A DNA stretch of 61,305 nucleotides, taken from contig CADCJX010000014.1 in assembly GCA_902801885.1 (NCBI GenBank), positions 1 through 61,305 of the forward strand. Reading direction: 5' to 3'. This DNA is from an uncultured Bacteroidia bacterium (lineage in GTDB: Bacteria > Bacteroidota > Bacteroidia > Bacteroidales > UBA932). Shown here in pieces: positions 37,662 to 47,165 of this stretch. The stretch's first letter is position 1. Each line of letters begins with the position of its first letter. A program made the translations under genes and the position numbers. Below the pieces are notes generated by a model that had not been told where the DNA came from, searched no databases, and saw nothing but the letters and a program-made list of their open reading frames with translations.

Positions 37662-38429
37662 GTGAAAAGGTATCTGCCCATATTCATTGTCATCGTCTTT
37701 CTGGCTTTGTCCTGCAACCGGAAGGTCGTGAATTCTTATGACAGCATACGTTTTGTGGACGACCTGCTCAATGATTCCCTCCCTGCCATGCAGAAACTTG
37801 CTTCTGCGGCGGGGAAGTCTGACGGCTCAATATTCCTTGTAGGCGAGCCTCTCGAGTGCCTTTCGCTGAGTGAGGAAATGATGGTCTTCGACGGATTCGA
37901 CAATGTCGATGCCAGGCAGGTAAAGGACGGGCTTCCGGATTTTGCCGGAGAGACAATAGTATCCCTGCTGGATTTTGCAAATGCCCCTTATGATTCTCTC
38001 TATCCTGGAGAGGCAGGTAAACTGGCTTTGCGAGAGGTGGCGGTCCGGGACGCTCTTGCTGCAATCGATTCCTCTATACGCTGCAAAGTCATCATCCTGT
38101 GCTCGTCTGAACTGGCTGAGAATGGTGGGGACGACATCAGCAATTTCTTTGAGCAGATCGGTTGCGATGTCCCGGTGATTTATTCTACCGATTCCGCTTT
38201 CTCATATTCAGAGACCTGCTTCAGGATCATGAGGGAGAAGAATCTTTTCACTCACAAGATAGCCTATCCAGTCGCAGATCTGCTGATGACGGTCAAGAGT
38301 GCATCTACTAAGCCTTTTGAGACCGTCAGTTTCGAAGACCGCCTTGTTCCGAGTTCTTTTGCTGACACGGTAGGGGTCTTCGCTCCGAACACTTTCGTCT
38401 CCTATGTACAAAATAAGCATAAGCCCTGA
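37662..38429 (+). CDS. Hypothetical lipoprotein, 255 aa, GTG start
   Basis: Function not recognised. Starts at GTG (MKRYLPIFIVIVFLALSC; lipobox Cys18). The mature part looks like an alternating alpha/beta domain with strands such as GSIFLVGEPLECLSL, CKVIILCSSELAENG and VPVIYSTDSAF; it could be a Rossmann-like fold without visible catalytic motif. It overlaps the downstream 3'-5' exonuclease gene by 26 bases in another frame, so the two are co-transcribed. Confidence 0.75.
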   Translation: MKRYLPIFIVIVFLALSCNRKVVNSYDSIRFVDDLLNDSLPAMQKLASAAGKSDGSIFLVGEPLECLSLSEEMMVFDGFDNVDARQVKDGLPDFAGETIVSLLDFANAPYDSLYPGEAGKLALREVAVRDALAAIDSSIRCKVIILCSSELAENGGDDISNFFEQIGCDVPVIYSTDSAFSYSETCFRIMREKNLFTHKIAYPVADLLMTVKSASTKPFETVSFEDRLVPSSFADTVGVFAPNTFVSYVQNKHKP

Positions 38430-39072
38430 AGAAATAGAGAAACTCGAACCTGCCTCCTTCCCGGGTAAGATAAAGGTCATAGACAGCCTGGGGCTGGAGT
38501 ACCTTAAGGCAGTCAGGTATCTGAAAAAACAGAAGATAGTTGGTTTCGACACCGAGTCGAGGCCGAGTTTCTCGCCTGGGCAGCCACATTACGGAGTCTC
38601 TCTACTCCAACTTTCCGGGGCTGAAAGGGCTTTCCTTTTCAGGATCAAGTTGATAGGCGACATTCCAAGGGCCCTCAGGTCTGTACTTTCCGACGAAAGG
38701 ATCCTCAAGGTCGGGGCTGCTGTCAATGACGATGTACGAGGACTTGAGAAGCATCACAACTTCGTTCCTAAGGGTTTCGTAGATCTCCAGAAGATTGTCT
38801 GGGAATATGGGATCAAGGACAAGGCTGTAAAGAAAATGGCCGCCATCATCATGGGGATCCGTATCTCCAAGACCCAGCAGTTGTCCAATTGGGAGGCCGA
38901 GACTTTGTCAGAGGCGCAGCAGGCCTATGCTGCGACCGACGCCTGGGTTTGCAGGCAGATGTACATCAAGCTTCTTTCTTCGGAGAAGAATCCGCTTACT
39001 CCGGAACAGATGCTCCCCAATCCACCTAAAAACGCCGAGAAGAATGACAAAGATCATATTAAAGAAGGGTAG
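38404..39072 (+). CDS. 3'-5' exonuclease (RNase D-like, DEDD)
   Basis: Cytoplasmic exonuclease domain protein, 222 aa. Exo I DTE in VGFDTESRPSF, Exo II Asp in VGAAVNDDVRGLEKH and Exo III in QAYAATDAWVCRQMY (the Asp plus Tyr of the DEDDy class). No HRDC domain follows, unlike true RNase D. A role in RNA or DNA 3' trimming is likely; natural substrate unknown. It overlaps both neighbours (26 and 29 bases). Confidence 0.9.
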   Translation: MYKISISPEEIEKLEPASFPGKIKVIDSLGLEYLKAVRYLKKQKIVGFDTESRPSFSPGQPHYGVSLLQLSGAERAFLFRIKLIGDIPRALRSVLSDERILKVGAAVNDDVRGLEKHHNFVPKGFVDLQKIVWEYGIKDKAVKKMAAIIMGIRISKTQQLSNWEAETLSEAQQAYAATDAWVCRQMYIKLLSSEKNPLTPEQMLPNPPKNAEKNDKDHIKEG

Positions 39073-40240
39073 GGAAGAGTCCCTGCGTCGTTTCCATCCG
39101 TGGGTTTTTTCCGGAGCTATCGCCCAGATAGTCGGGGAACCTGCAGAAGGTGACATTGTGGGAGTTTTCGCCCATGACGGTTCTTTCCTGGCATACGGCC
39201 ATTACCAGATAGGATCTATAGCTGTCAGGGTACTGAGTTTCTCAGGTGAGGATGTACTCGGACCGGATTTCTGGACGGTCATGCTCTCGAAGGCGCTGAA
39301 GATGAGGCAGGCCGCCGGCCTGACTTCAGATTCTTCCACTAACTGTTTCCGCCTCGTCCATGGTGAGGGGGATGGCCTTCCTGGACTGATAATCGATTGG
39401 TATGATGGCGTCTGTGTCATGCAGGCTCATTCCGTCGGTATGTTCCGTGCGAAGACTGCAATCTGCGAGGCTTTGAAATCTGTTTTCGGTGACAGTCTCA
39501 AAGCTGTCTATGACAAGAGTTCCGGGACTGCTCCTTTCAAGGCTGGCCTGGATCTCGTGGATGGCTACATCTATAAGGCCGATGGCTTCTCCGATGACGA
39601 GCAGGTGGTCCTGGAGAACGGCAACAAGTTCCTGGTCAACTGGACTGAAGGCCAGAAGACCGGCTTCTTCCTGGACCAAAGGGATAACCGGAATCTCGTA
39701 GGAAGGTACTCTAAGGGGAGAAATGTCCTGAACCTTTTCTGCTACACGGGTGGCTTTTCCATCTATGCCCTTAATAACGGGGCAGTGCATGTGGACTCTG
39801 TAGACAGTTCGAAGAAGGCAGTGGAGATGGTCACCAGGAATATGGCTTTGAATGGCTTTGATGCCGGACTCCATGAGGACATCTGTGCTGATGCCATGGA
39901 TTTCCTCAGGGACGTACCAGAGGATAAATACGACCTTATGATTGTCGATCCTCCGGCATTCGCTAAGCACCGTGGAGCGCTTGGCAATGCTTTGAGGGCT
40001 TACCAGAGGCTCAACGCGGCCGCGATCTCAAAGGTCGCCCCAGGCGGATTGGTGTTCACTTTCAGCTGTTCGCAGGTAGTTGACAAGGAAGTCTTTGCGC
40101 TGGCTGTATTCTCGGCTGCAGCCCAGACCGGTCGCTCCGTCAGAATCCTCGATCGGCTCAACCAGCCCGCAGACCATGCCGTCAACATCTACCACCCCGA
40201 AGGTGAGTACCTCAAGGGCTTGTTGCTCTACGTGGAATAA
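39044..40240 (+). CDS. RlmI-like class I SAM-dependent rRNA methyltransferase
   Basis: Probable 23S rRNA cytosine-5 methyltransferase, 398 aa. N-terminal PUA domain (about residues 1-75, LRRFHPWVFSGAI), then a Rossmann methyltransferase with SAM motif VLNLFCYTGGFSIYA, acidic loop VDSVDSS, motif IV IVDPPAFAK and FSCSQVV near the end, which carries the family Cys. The ATG at 39044 was chosen because it starts the PUA strand; the longer open frame overlaps the exonuclease. Last protein gene before tRNA-Cys. Confidence 0.92.
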   Translation: MTKIILKKGREESLRRFHPWVFSGAIAQIVGEPAEGDIVGVFAHDGSFLAYGHYQIGSIAVRVLSFSGEDVLGPDFWTVMLSKALKMRQAAGLTSDSSTNCFRLVHGEGDGLPGLIIDWYDGVCVMQAHSVGMFRAKTAICEALKSVFGDSLKAVYDKSSGTAPFKAGLDLVDGYIYKADGFSDDEQVVLENGNKFLVNWTEGQKTGFFLDQRDNRNLVGRYSKGRNVLNLFCYTGGFSIYALNNGAVHVDSVDSSKKAVEMVTRNMALNGFDAGLHEDICADAMDFLRDVPEDKYDLMIVDPPAFAKHRGALGNALRAYQRLNAAAISKVAPGGLVFTFSCSQVVDKEVFALAVFSAAAQTGRSVRILDRLNQPADHAVNIYHPEGEYLKGLLLYVE

Positions 40241-40269
40241 ATGATTTTTTGAATATCAAATAATATTCG

Positions 40270-40277
40270 TATATTTG
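40270..40277 (+). promoter_or_regulatory. Bacteroidota -7 box of tRNA-Cys
   Basis: TATATTTG, 12 bases before the tRNA, exactly the spacing seen at tRNA-Ala. Confidence 0.75.
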
Positions 40278-40289
40278 CAATCCACATCT

Positions 40290-40360
40290 GGTGCTTTGGC
40301 CGAGCGGTTAGGCACAGGTCTGCAAAACCTGGGACAGCGGTTCGATTCCGCTAGGCACCT
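40290..40360 (+). tRNA. tRNA-Cys (anticodon GCA)
   Basis: Cloverleaf by eye: acceptor GGTGCTT/AGGCACC, anticodon stem CAGGT/ACCTG with loop CTGCAAA (anticodon GCA), T arm AGCGG TTCGATT CCGCT and discriminator U73, a cysteine identity element. CCA is not encoded. Own -7 box and terminator. Confidence 0.97.
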
Positions 40361-40361
40361 C

Positions 40362-40402
40362 AAAGAGAGAGACATGACTGAATATCGTGTCTCTCTCTTT
40401 TT
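40362..40402. terminator. Terminator after tRNA-Cys
   Basis: AAAGAGAGAGACA (40362-40374) pairs with TGTCTCTCTCTTT (40388-40400), followed by T. It may also serve the convergent GH127 gene, although that gene ends 36 bases away. Confidence 0.88.
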
Positions 40403-40437
40403 GTGCACCTCAGATTCCTTGGGCTCGCACATTAAGG

Positions 40438-42396
40438 TTATTTGCCAACCATGGCCCAGGTCGTGTAACCGGCGCCGGGGATGCGGTTGCCGACGGCGTA
40501 GTAGGGGATTGCCGTGAATACGTCTTTCCCATCCTTCACTCCGACTACCGTGTTGATGCCGCCGAGCAGGTCTTCCCTCCAGCGTGACTCCAACGTAACT
40601 TCCTGACTGATACTGCCGTCGAAACCGTCGTTGTCTACGGACTCTATGCAGTACACGATCGGGCCGCAGGCGATTGCGGTCTTCCCTACAAGTTGTTTTA
40701 CGTCCTCGTGGGCTCTCACGAAGCGGGGTTCCATGGGGATGTTCAGCAGGATTTCGTCACCGTCGTGCCATTTGCGGCTGATGACGGCATAACCGTCTTC
40801 AATTTCCATAGGGACTTTCTCGCCACAGACCTCAATTTCAGGCTTCCCGTTGACGATGCTTGTGTAGAGACCAAAGGGATTCTCCTTCCCGGCAGCCCAG
40901 CCAGGTATGCGGACCTTCACGTCGAAGTGTCCTGCCTTTTCAGGATGAAGGACGATCCTCACTTTACCATCCCACGGATAACCTGTCTCCTGGGAGACGG
41001 ACACGGCCTTGCCACCGACATGAAGGGAAGCATGACTTGAAGTGAACAGGTTGACGAACAAGGAATTGTCGTTGGCGGCGAATATGTAGCCCGGCATCGC
41101 TCCCATGTATTTCAGGAACATCGGAGGGCAGCAGGGGCAGCCGTGCCAGGCCCATCTCGCATGGTGCTCTGCATTCAGGGGATTCTGGTAGGTGTAGTTG
41201 TCCCCGGAAAATGATATTCCTGTAAGGACATTATTGTAGAGTGCCCTTTCATATTCATCCATGTAGAATGCCTTGGCGGTGAGTTCGTTCATCCTCTGGC
41301 TGAAGAATCCGGCTCCTACGGCCGCACAGGTCTCAAGATAGGCGTCGGTAGGAAGATATTTGTCCGGGCCGAACTTTTCATCGAAGTGGACTGCTCCGAC
41401 GCCTCCGGTTATGAACCATTTCTGGCCAGCCATGTTGTTCCAAAGGCGTTCTGCCGATTCGATGTAACGTGGATCATGGTTCTCGATCGCTGCTGCGGCG
41501 AGTCCAGTCATGAGAAGCGTTGCCCTGACAGCATGGCCTTCAATTGTCTGTTGTTCGAAGATAGGGATCGAATCCTGCGCATAGGTCATCTCCGATGGCC
41601 TTCCCTGAGGTTCTTCTCCGCCATAGTGCCCTCTTTGTTCGATCCAGAACTCTGCCAGTTCCTTGTAGTGGGCGGCTTCCACAGGTATGTCCAGCCTGGA
41701 TGCCAGGCCTGGCTCATCGGTGTACAACCTGTAAAGCTTGATGAGGGCCTCTTCCGGCTGGGCATGCCCCGGCACCACGTTCCATTTGGGTGCGGGCCCC
41801 ATGACTTCGTACATGTAATTGGCAAGCTTTGTGGCTGCCTCGAGAAGGTTCGTCTTGCCGGTGGCACGGTAGAAATGGATGCCGGCTTCGACAAGACATC
41901 CGGAATTATACACGTCATGCTGCCAGCGGAGCTGGCCTCCGTTCTTTCCCCACCGCTTGTCATTGCAGTTCAGCTGGGTGTAGGTGTTGATATAGCCTGT
42001 AGGTTCGTTATCCTGGGCCGCAATGATGTGGGTGATTACCGTGTCGAGCCTCTTCTCGAGCCTGTCGTCGGGATAGAGGATCAGGAGGTCCGAGATTCCC
42101 CTGATGGACTCATAAGTGAGCCCGTCGTACCAAGGCGGACCAGCATGGAATCCGATATCGCGCTTTCCTGCGGCGACCGAATCGAAATTGGCGAAGATGC
42201 CGTCCCTCTCAAACTTGTCCAGGACGTCATTTGCAGTTATTGTTGCCCATTGGCTCATTTTAGGGCCCCAGAAACCTCCGTCAAGGCTGACGTCTTGTAG
42301 GGGAGGCACGCCGAGGGCTCCCTGCGGGGAATCTCCTCCTGAGCAGGAAGACAGGAATATGGCGACCAATACTGTAGCCAGAAAGGATTTGTTCAT
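40438..42396 (-). CDS. GH127-type beta-L-arabinofuranosidase lipoprotein
   Basis: Exported lipoprotein (lipobox Cys18 in FLSSC) of the GH127/DUF1680 family, which removes beta-L-arabinofuranose from plant glycoproteins or related glycans. 652 aa. The zinc/nucleophile site is readable: ETC in AYLETCAAVGAGFF and the vicinal cysteines of HGCPCCPPMF, matching the Glu, Cys, Cys, Cys set known from the family's HypBA1 type. An (alpha/alpha)6 barrel is followed by beta-sandwich domains. Divergent from a GH2 gene; together they suggest a small glycan-trimming locus without SusCD. Exact substrate is inference. Confidence 0.92.
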   Translation of the reverse strand: MNKSFLATVLVAIFLSSCSGGDSPQGALGVPPLQDVSLDGGFWGPKMSQWATITANDVLDKFERDGIFANFDSVAAGKRDIGFHAGPPWYDGLTYESIRGISDLLILYPDDRLEKRLDTVITHIIAAQDNEPTGYINTYTQLNCNDKRWGKNGGQLRWQHDVYNSGCLVEAGIHFYRATGKTNLLEAATKLANYMYEVMGPAPKWNVVPGHAQPEEALIKLYRLYTDEPGLASRLDIPVEAAHYKELAEFWIEQRGHYGGEEPQGRPSEMTYAQDSIPIFEQQTIEGHAVRATLLMTGLAAAAIENHDPRYIESAERLWNNMAGQKWFITGGVGAVHFDEKFGPDKYLPTDAYLETCAAVGAGFFSQRMNELTAKAFYMDEYERALYNNVLTGISFSGDNYTYQNPLNAEHHARWAWHGCPCCPPMFLKYMGAMPGYIFAANDNSLFVNLFTSSHASLHVGGKAVSVSQETGYPWDGKVRIVLHPEKAGHFDVKVRIPGWAAGKENPFGLYTSIVNGKPEIEVCGEKVPMEIEDGYAVISRKWHDGDEILLNIPMEPRFVRAHEDVKQLVGKTAIACGPIVYCIESVDNDGFDGSISQEVTLESRWREDLLGGINTVVGVKDGKDVFTAIPYYAVGNRIPGAGYTTWAMVGK

Positions 42397-42427
42397 GATT
42401 CTCGGTTTGTGGTTATGGTGGTTAATA

Positions 42428-42435
42428 CAAATATA
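42428..42435 (-). promoter_or_regulatory. Bacteroidota -7 box of the GH127 gene
   Basis: TATATTTG on the minus strand, 31 bases before the start. Confidence 0.65.
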
Positions 42436-42457
42436 CGAAATTGAGTTGTTTTTTGAT

Positions 42458-42465
42458 TATATTTG
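42458..42465 (+). promoter_or_regulatory. Bacteroidota -7 box of the GH2 gene
   Basis: TATATTTG, 23 bases before the ATG at 42489; back to back with the GH127 promoter. Confidence 0.65.
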
Positions 42466-42488
42466 ACAATAATTGCAAATCAACTAAA

Positions 42489-45400
42489 ATGAAGAGGTTA
42501 TTCTTAGTTTTGGCGGCAGCCGCTGTCTCGCTGACCGCATTCTCACAGAAGAAAACAGCAATGGAGCCTTGGCAGGATCCCAATGTGTTCGAAGAGAACA
42601 GGATGCCGATGAGGGCTACTTTTGTCACTGACCAGCAGAAGACCCTGTCCTTGAACGGAATATGGAAGTTCAACTGGAACAGCACGATCGAAGGCCGTAC
42701 AAAAGGCTTTGAAGTTCCCGGCTATGACGATTCGTCATGGGGGACGATGCCTGTCCCTGGGATGTGGGAACTCAATGGCTATGGTGATCCGCTCTATGTC
42801 AATATCGGTTATGCCTGGCGTGGTCATTACGAGAATAACCCTCCTTATCCGGCCACGGAGCACAACTATGTCGGACAGTACCGCAGGACTTTCAATGTTG
42901 ACAGCGACTGGATCGGCAAGCAGATCTGCCTATTCATAGGTTCAGCTACGTCCAACGTACGCGTCTGGGTCAATGGCAAGATGGTCGGCTACAGCGAGGA
43001 CAGCAAGCTGGAGGCCAGGTTTGACATCACCAGATTTGTCAAACCAGGGGAGAACCTGATTGCACTTGAAATCTTCCGCTGGTGCGACGGCAGCTACCTG
43101 GAGGACCAGGATTTCTGGCGCTTTACGGGAATAGGACGTGATGTCTTCGTCTACACCAGGGAAAAAGAAAGGCTTGAGGATGTCAACATCACGGCCGGCA
43201 TGGACGGACGCTTCACCATCAAAGCTGATGTTACTTCAGGAATAAGCAAGGTGGCATATGAGATCCTTGACAAAGCGGGCAGGAAGGTCGCTTCCGGAGA
43301 GGCTGCACCATCCAAGAAGGTTGTTTCATGCTCAGGTACCGTTGCCAATCCCTTGCTTTGGAGTGCCGAGATTCCTAATCTATACACTCTCAAAGTCACT
43401 GCTTCCGGTAAGAGGGGTGTTGTCGAGAGCACTTCACTCGATTTCGGTTTCAGGACGGTGGAGGTCAAGAATTCCCAGCTCCTTGTGAACGGATGCCCTA
43501 TCCTCATCAAGGGTGCCGACAGGCATGAGCTCAATGCCGACAAGGGTTATGTCTTGTCGGTTGAGGACATGATCAAGGATATCCGAATCATGAAGGAGCT
43601 CAATATCAATGCGGTGCGTACCAGCCACTACCCCAATGACCCCATGTGGTACTCCCTCTGCGACAAGTACGGAATCTACGTCGTGGACGAGGGTAACATC
43701 GAATCCCATGGTATGGGCTATGGAGACAAGACCCTTGCCAAAAGGGAGGACTTCAAGGCAGCACATCTTATAAGGGATAAAAGGATGGTTCTCCGTGACT
43801 TCAACCATCCTAGCGTAATCATCTGGAGCCTTGGTAACGAGGCAGGCAATGGTGACAACTTCATCGCTTCTTACGATTGGATAAAGGCCTACGATCCTTC
43901 AAGGCCGGTCCAGTACGAGAGGGCTATGGACGACAGGAACACAGACATCATGTGCCCCATGTACGCAACTCCCGATTGGTGCGTCAATTATCTGACGAAC
44001 AATCCATCGAGGCCTCTGATCCAGTGCGAATATGCCCATGCGATGGGTAATTCGATGGGTAATTTCAAGGAATATTGGGACCTCATCAGGAAGTATCCCA
44101 ATTACCAGGGCGGTTTCATCTGGGACTTTGTCGACCAGGCTGTGCGCTGGCCTTCCAAGGGAGGCACTGACCATATCTTCGCTTTCGGAGGCGATTTCAA
44201 TGAATATGATGCTTCGGATGGCTCTTTCAACTGCAATGGAGTCATAGCTGCCGACAGGAGCTTGCATCCGCATGCTTACGAGGTACGTTACCAGCAGCGT
44301 AACATCCTCACTACGGCAGTTGATGCCAAGAGGGGCAGGGTCAGCATATTCAATGAGAACTTCTTCAAGGATCTTTCGCAGTACAGGCTCCTTTGGACAG
44401 CCGTAGTGGAAGGACAAGCTGTTGCTACCGGAACGGTCGAGACTCTCAATGCAGCACCCCAGAAGTCTGTTGTGGTCGACCTCCCGATACCTGCTATCGA
44501 CGCTCCCGGAAAGGATATATTCATCAATGTCTCTTACGTTCTGAAGACTCCGGACGGCCTGCTCCCTGCCGGTCATGAGGTAGCCTACGACCAGATAGTT
44601 GTCCAGGAAGGCTCACTTGAGCCGTATGCCCCTAGTCCTGTTTCATGCAGCGAAGCCAAGGTCTCCCATGTCGAGACAGCATCCGCTCATGTGTTTGCGG
44701 GCTCTTATGCATTTGCCGGAATAAACGCACAGCGTATCTCTGACTGGAAGGTGACTTTCGACAAGTCGACGGGCTTCCTCACATCTTTCATCGCCGGAGG
44801 TGATGAGATGATGTCCGAGCCTCTCATGCCTGAATTCGCCAGGGCACTGGTGGAGAACGACATGGGTGCAAAGATGCATCGGACCATGGCGGTCTGGAGG
44901 TATCCTGAGTTCAATCTCAAGTCAATGGAAGCGAAGGAGGAGAGCAACGGATGGCTTGTCGTTGCTGAATATGCTCCTATCGCCGATGGTGCGGCCATTG
45001 TAACTTTGAATTATCTGATCCATCCTGACGGTACCCTTGAATGCCGGGAAATCATGAAGGATGCAGGTGGATTGGATAAGGCTCCGGATCTCTTCCGTTT
45101 CGGAATGAAGTTCGCCATGCCTGGGAAATATTCAGTAGTGGATTTCTACGGCAAGGGCCCTTGGGAGAATTATTCAGACCGTAATTCTTCGGCGATGGTT
45201 GGACATTATGTCCAGACCGTGAACGAGCAGTACCACTACGGCTATGTACGCACACAGGAGTCCGGCACTCACACAGGACTGAAGTACCTGCGTTTGCTCG
45301 ATGCGGCAGGCAACGGTCTGGAGATTACCTCTGACGGACGTTTCTCTGCCTCTGCTCTTCCTTTCCCGATGAATGTCCTGGATTGCATGGAGAACGGAAC

Positions 45401-45635
45401 CCCCTCAAGGGAGAACAAGTCAAATACACAGGTCGGTGAGCCTCGCCATTCGCTTTCCTTGAAAGCTGCCGCCCATGAGAACGACAGGGCTGCTGGGCAG
45501 ACTTATGTCAACTTCGACCTGGTGCAGGCAGGTGTCGGTGGAATCAATTCCTGGGGCAGGCTTCCTCTCGAACAGTATAGGGTGAAGGCCGGCGAAAGAT
45601 ATTTTTACTATATTATTCGACCTATTAGCAATTAA
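42489..45635 (+). CDS. GH2 beta-galactosidase (LacZ-like), exported
   Basis: 1048 aa from the ATG at 42489, with a signal peptide (MKRLFLVLAAAAVSLTAFS). LacZ-type architecture: N-terminal jelly-roll sugar-binding domain (about residues 50-220), Ig-like domain, TIM barrel with acid/base Glu in SLGNEAGNG and nucleophile Glu in QCEYAHAMGNSMG, a second Ig domain and a C-terminal beta-galactosidase small chain domain (about 750-1045). Periplasmic location is usual in Bacteroidota. Hydrolyses beta-galactosides; partner of the divergently transcribed GH127 lipoprotein by context. Confidence 0.95.
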   Translation: MKRLFLVLAAAAVSLTAFSQKKTAMEPWQDPNVFEENRMPMRATFVTDQQKTLSLNGIWKFNWNSTIEGRTKGFEVPGYDDSSWGTMPVPGMWELNGYGDPLYVNIGYAWRGHYENNPPYPATEHNYVGQYRRTFNVDSDWIGKQICLFIGSATSNVRVWVNGKMVGYSEDSKLEARFDITRFVKPGENLIALEIFRWCDGSYLEDQDFWRFTGIGRDVFVYTREKERLEDVNITAGMDGRFTIKADVTSGISKVAYEILDKAGRKVASGEAAPSKKVVSCSGTVANPLLWSAEIPNLYTLKVTASGKRGVVESTSLDFGFRTVEVKNSQLLVNGCPILIKGADRHELNADKGYVLSVEDMIKDIRIMKELNINAVRTSHYPNDPMWYSLCDKYGIYVVDEGNIESHGMGYGDKTLAKREDFKAAHLIRDKRMVLRDFNHPSVIIWSLGNEAGNGDNFIASYDWIKAYDPSRPVQYERAMDDRNTDIMCPMYATPDWCVNYLTNNPSRPLIQCEYAHAMGNSMGNFKEYWDLIRKYPNYQGGFIWDFVDQAVRWPSKGGTDHIFAFGGDFNEYDASDGSFNCNGVIAADRSLHPHAYEVRYQQRNILTTAVDAKRGRVSIFNENFFKDLSQYRLLWTAVVEGQAVATGTVETLNAAPQKSVVVDLPIPAIDAPGKDIFINVSYVLKTPDGLLPAGHEVAYDQIVVQEGSLEPYAPSPVSCSEAKVSHVETASAHVFAGSYAFAGINAQRISDWKVTFDKSTGFLTSFIAGGDEMMSEPLMPEFARALVENDMGAKMHRTMAVWRYPEFNLKSMEAKEESNGWLVVAEYAPIADGAAIVTLNYLIHPDGTLECREIMKDAGGLDKAPDLFRFGMKFAMPGKYSVVDFYGKGPWENYSDRNSSAMVGHYVQTVNEQYHYGYVRTQESGTHTGLKYLRLLDAAGNGLEITSDGRFSASALPFPMNVLDCMENGTPSRENKSNTQVGEPRHSLSLKAAAHENDRAAGQTYVNFDLVQAGVGGINSWGRLPLEQYRVKAGERYFYYIIRPISN

Positions 45636-45650
45636 TTAATTTATTTTGAT

Positions 45651-45658
45651 TATATTTG
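45651..45658 (+). promoter_or_regulatory. Bacteroidota -7 box of the major OmpA-family gene
   Basis: TATATTTG, 85 bases before the ATG; the leader that results is the longest clear one in the window and includes a TTCCGC/GCGGAA hairpin (45675-45698). Confidence 0.6.
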
Positions 45659-45743
45659 CGAATGATAGAGTACGTTCCGCCGGGCAAATATAGCGGAATG
45701 TATTGATATTGAAGTTATTAATTATATTATAATTTCTGTAGTA

Positions 45744-46925
45744 ATGAAAAAAGTATTCAGTATCGTAGCAATCGCCCTGATGGCTATGTCAGTTGCGTTT
45801 GCTCAGGAAAACAACAACCGTGACGAGAACGGAAACATCGTCAGAGGACCTTACCTCACCAACGAATTTGGTGACAACTGGTTCATCAGCCTTGGTGCTG
45901 GTGCCAACACCCTCTTCTCAACTCCTGATGTCAAGTGGGGATTCGGCGGTCTTGCAGTCGAGGCAAATCTCGGCAAGTGGTTCACTCCTAGCGTTGGTGC
46001 CAGGATCGGCTATAGGGGTATCGACAACTCCTTCAAGGTAAAGTCAGGTTATACCACCATGATCGACAATGGTACAGGTGACTGGGATGCAATGCACTAT
46101 GCACATGCAGATCTCCTTTGGAACATCTCCAACGCTCTCAGCGGCTACAAGGAGACCCGTTTCTGGGATGTCATTCCTTATGCTACCGCTGGCTGGCTTG
46201 GTTTCAAGAGCCCGTACTACAAGGTTCTCAATGGTGACGACCGTGAGGTCGAGGACGAGTGGACCGTCGGTGCTGGTATCCTGAACAAGTTCCGTCTCAG
46301 TGACAGGGTTGGTCTCTATGTTGACCTCAGCATTCTCAGTACCCGTCATGAGGTTCTCGCAATCAGCCCTAGGGCTACTGTGAACCACATCTTCGCTTTC
46401 GTTCCTGCTGCTACCGCCGGTATCTATTTCAACCTTGGCCGTACCAACTGGGATCGTTACAGCTCAGTTGCTCCGAAGCCGGTTGTCCTTCCTTTCACCG
46501 AGGCTGACTACAAGGCTCTCCAGTCCAAGGTCAACTCCCTCGAGGCTGACAAGAAGGGTCTCATGGATGAGCTTGAGGCTGCCAAGAACTTCAAACCCGA
46601 ACCGGTCGTCATCAAGACTGAGGGCAAGAAGCAGGTCGTTCTCTTCTTCGACCTTGCAAAGGACACTCTCAATGCAAATGAGATGGCTCACCTCAAGGCT
46701 TTCGCTTCCAAGCTGAAGCCCGACACCAAGCTCACCGTCACTGGTTCTGCTGACTCCGGTACCGGTAACGAGACTATCAACACCAGGCTTGCTACCAACC
46801 GTGCCAACCTCGTTGTTGACGTCCTCACCAAGCAGTTCGGAATTCCTAGGGAGAACATCACTGTTGAGCACATGTTCGACCTCTTCGGTAACAATCCTCA
46901 GAGCCGCGCCGCTCTCGTCGAGTAA
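45744..46925 (+). CDS. Major OmpA-family outer-membrane protein
   Basis: 393 aa: signal peptide (MKKVFSIVAIALMAMSVAFA), an N-terminal eight-strand-type barrel (about residues 30-240), a short coiled segment (LQSKVNSLEADKKGLMDELEAAK, about 257-277) and a C-terminal OmpA peptidoglycan-binding domain (about 285-393, TVTGSADSGTGNETINTRLATNRANLVVDVL). Links outer membrane and wall. Strong codon bias and a long structured 5' leader suggest very high expression. Perfect terminator just after. Confidence 0.93.
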   Translation: MKKVFSIVAIALMAMSVAFAQENNNRDENGNIVRGPYLTNEFGDNWFISLGAGANTLFSTPDVKWGFGGLAVEANLGKWFTPSVGARIGYRGIDNSFKVKSGYTTMIDNGTGDWDAMHYAHADLLWNISNALSGYKETRFWDVIPYATAGWLGFKSPYYKVLNGDDREVEDEWTVGAGILNKFRLSDRVGLYVDLSILSTRHEVLAISPRATVNHIFAFVPAATAGIYFNLGRTNWDRYSSVAPKPVVLPFTEADYKALQSKVNSLEADKKGLMDELEAAKNFKPEPVVIKTEGKKQVVLFFDLAKDTLNANEMAHLKAFASKLKPDTKLTVTGSADSGTGNETINTRLATNRANLVVDVLTKQFGIPRENITVEHMFDLFGNNPQSRAALVE

Positions 46926-46946
46926 TCCGAAACGACATACATCATC

Positions 46947-46977
46947 AAAAGGTGACCCTCCCGGTCACCTTTTTTTA
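46947..46977 (+). terminator. Intrinsic terminator of the OmpA-family gene
   Basis: AAAAGGTGACC (46947-46957) pairs perfectly with GGTCACCTTTT (46963-46973), followed by more T. Confidence 0.95.
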
Positions 46978-46988
46978 TGACATCCTAC

Positions 46989-47152
46989 GGATGAATGAAT
47001 ATATCCCCGGAGGACTCCGTTCCGCTTCGCTCCACTCCGGACCCTCCCACTGTATCCTTCGTCCTGCTAACGCAGGACTCGTCTCCAGCGGGCCCCTCCC
47101 GCTTCCCGTGAGCGCGGGAGCTCACGCCTCCGGGGGATATATTCATTCATCC
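46989..47152 (+). repeat. Large structured palindrome, element B
   Basis: Outer arms of about 25 bases (46989-47013 and 47127-47152) pair with a single bulge around GAATGAATATATCCCC. Inside: TTCCGCTTCGCTCC, then CCGGACCCTCCCACTG, a perfect hairpin GTCCTGC-TAAC-GCAGGAC, then CAGCGGGCCCCTCCC and a hairpin CGTGAGC...GCTCACG. CCCACTG can pair with CAGCGGG. Box order matches element C read on the other strand. Confidence 0.85.
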
Positions 47153-47165
47153 GAACGAAGCAGTG

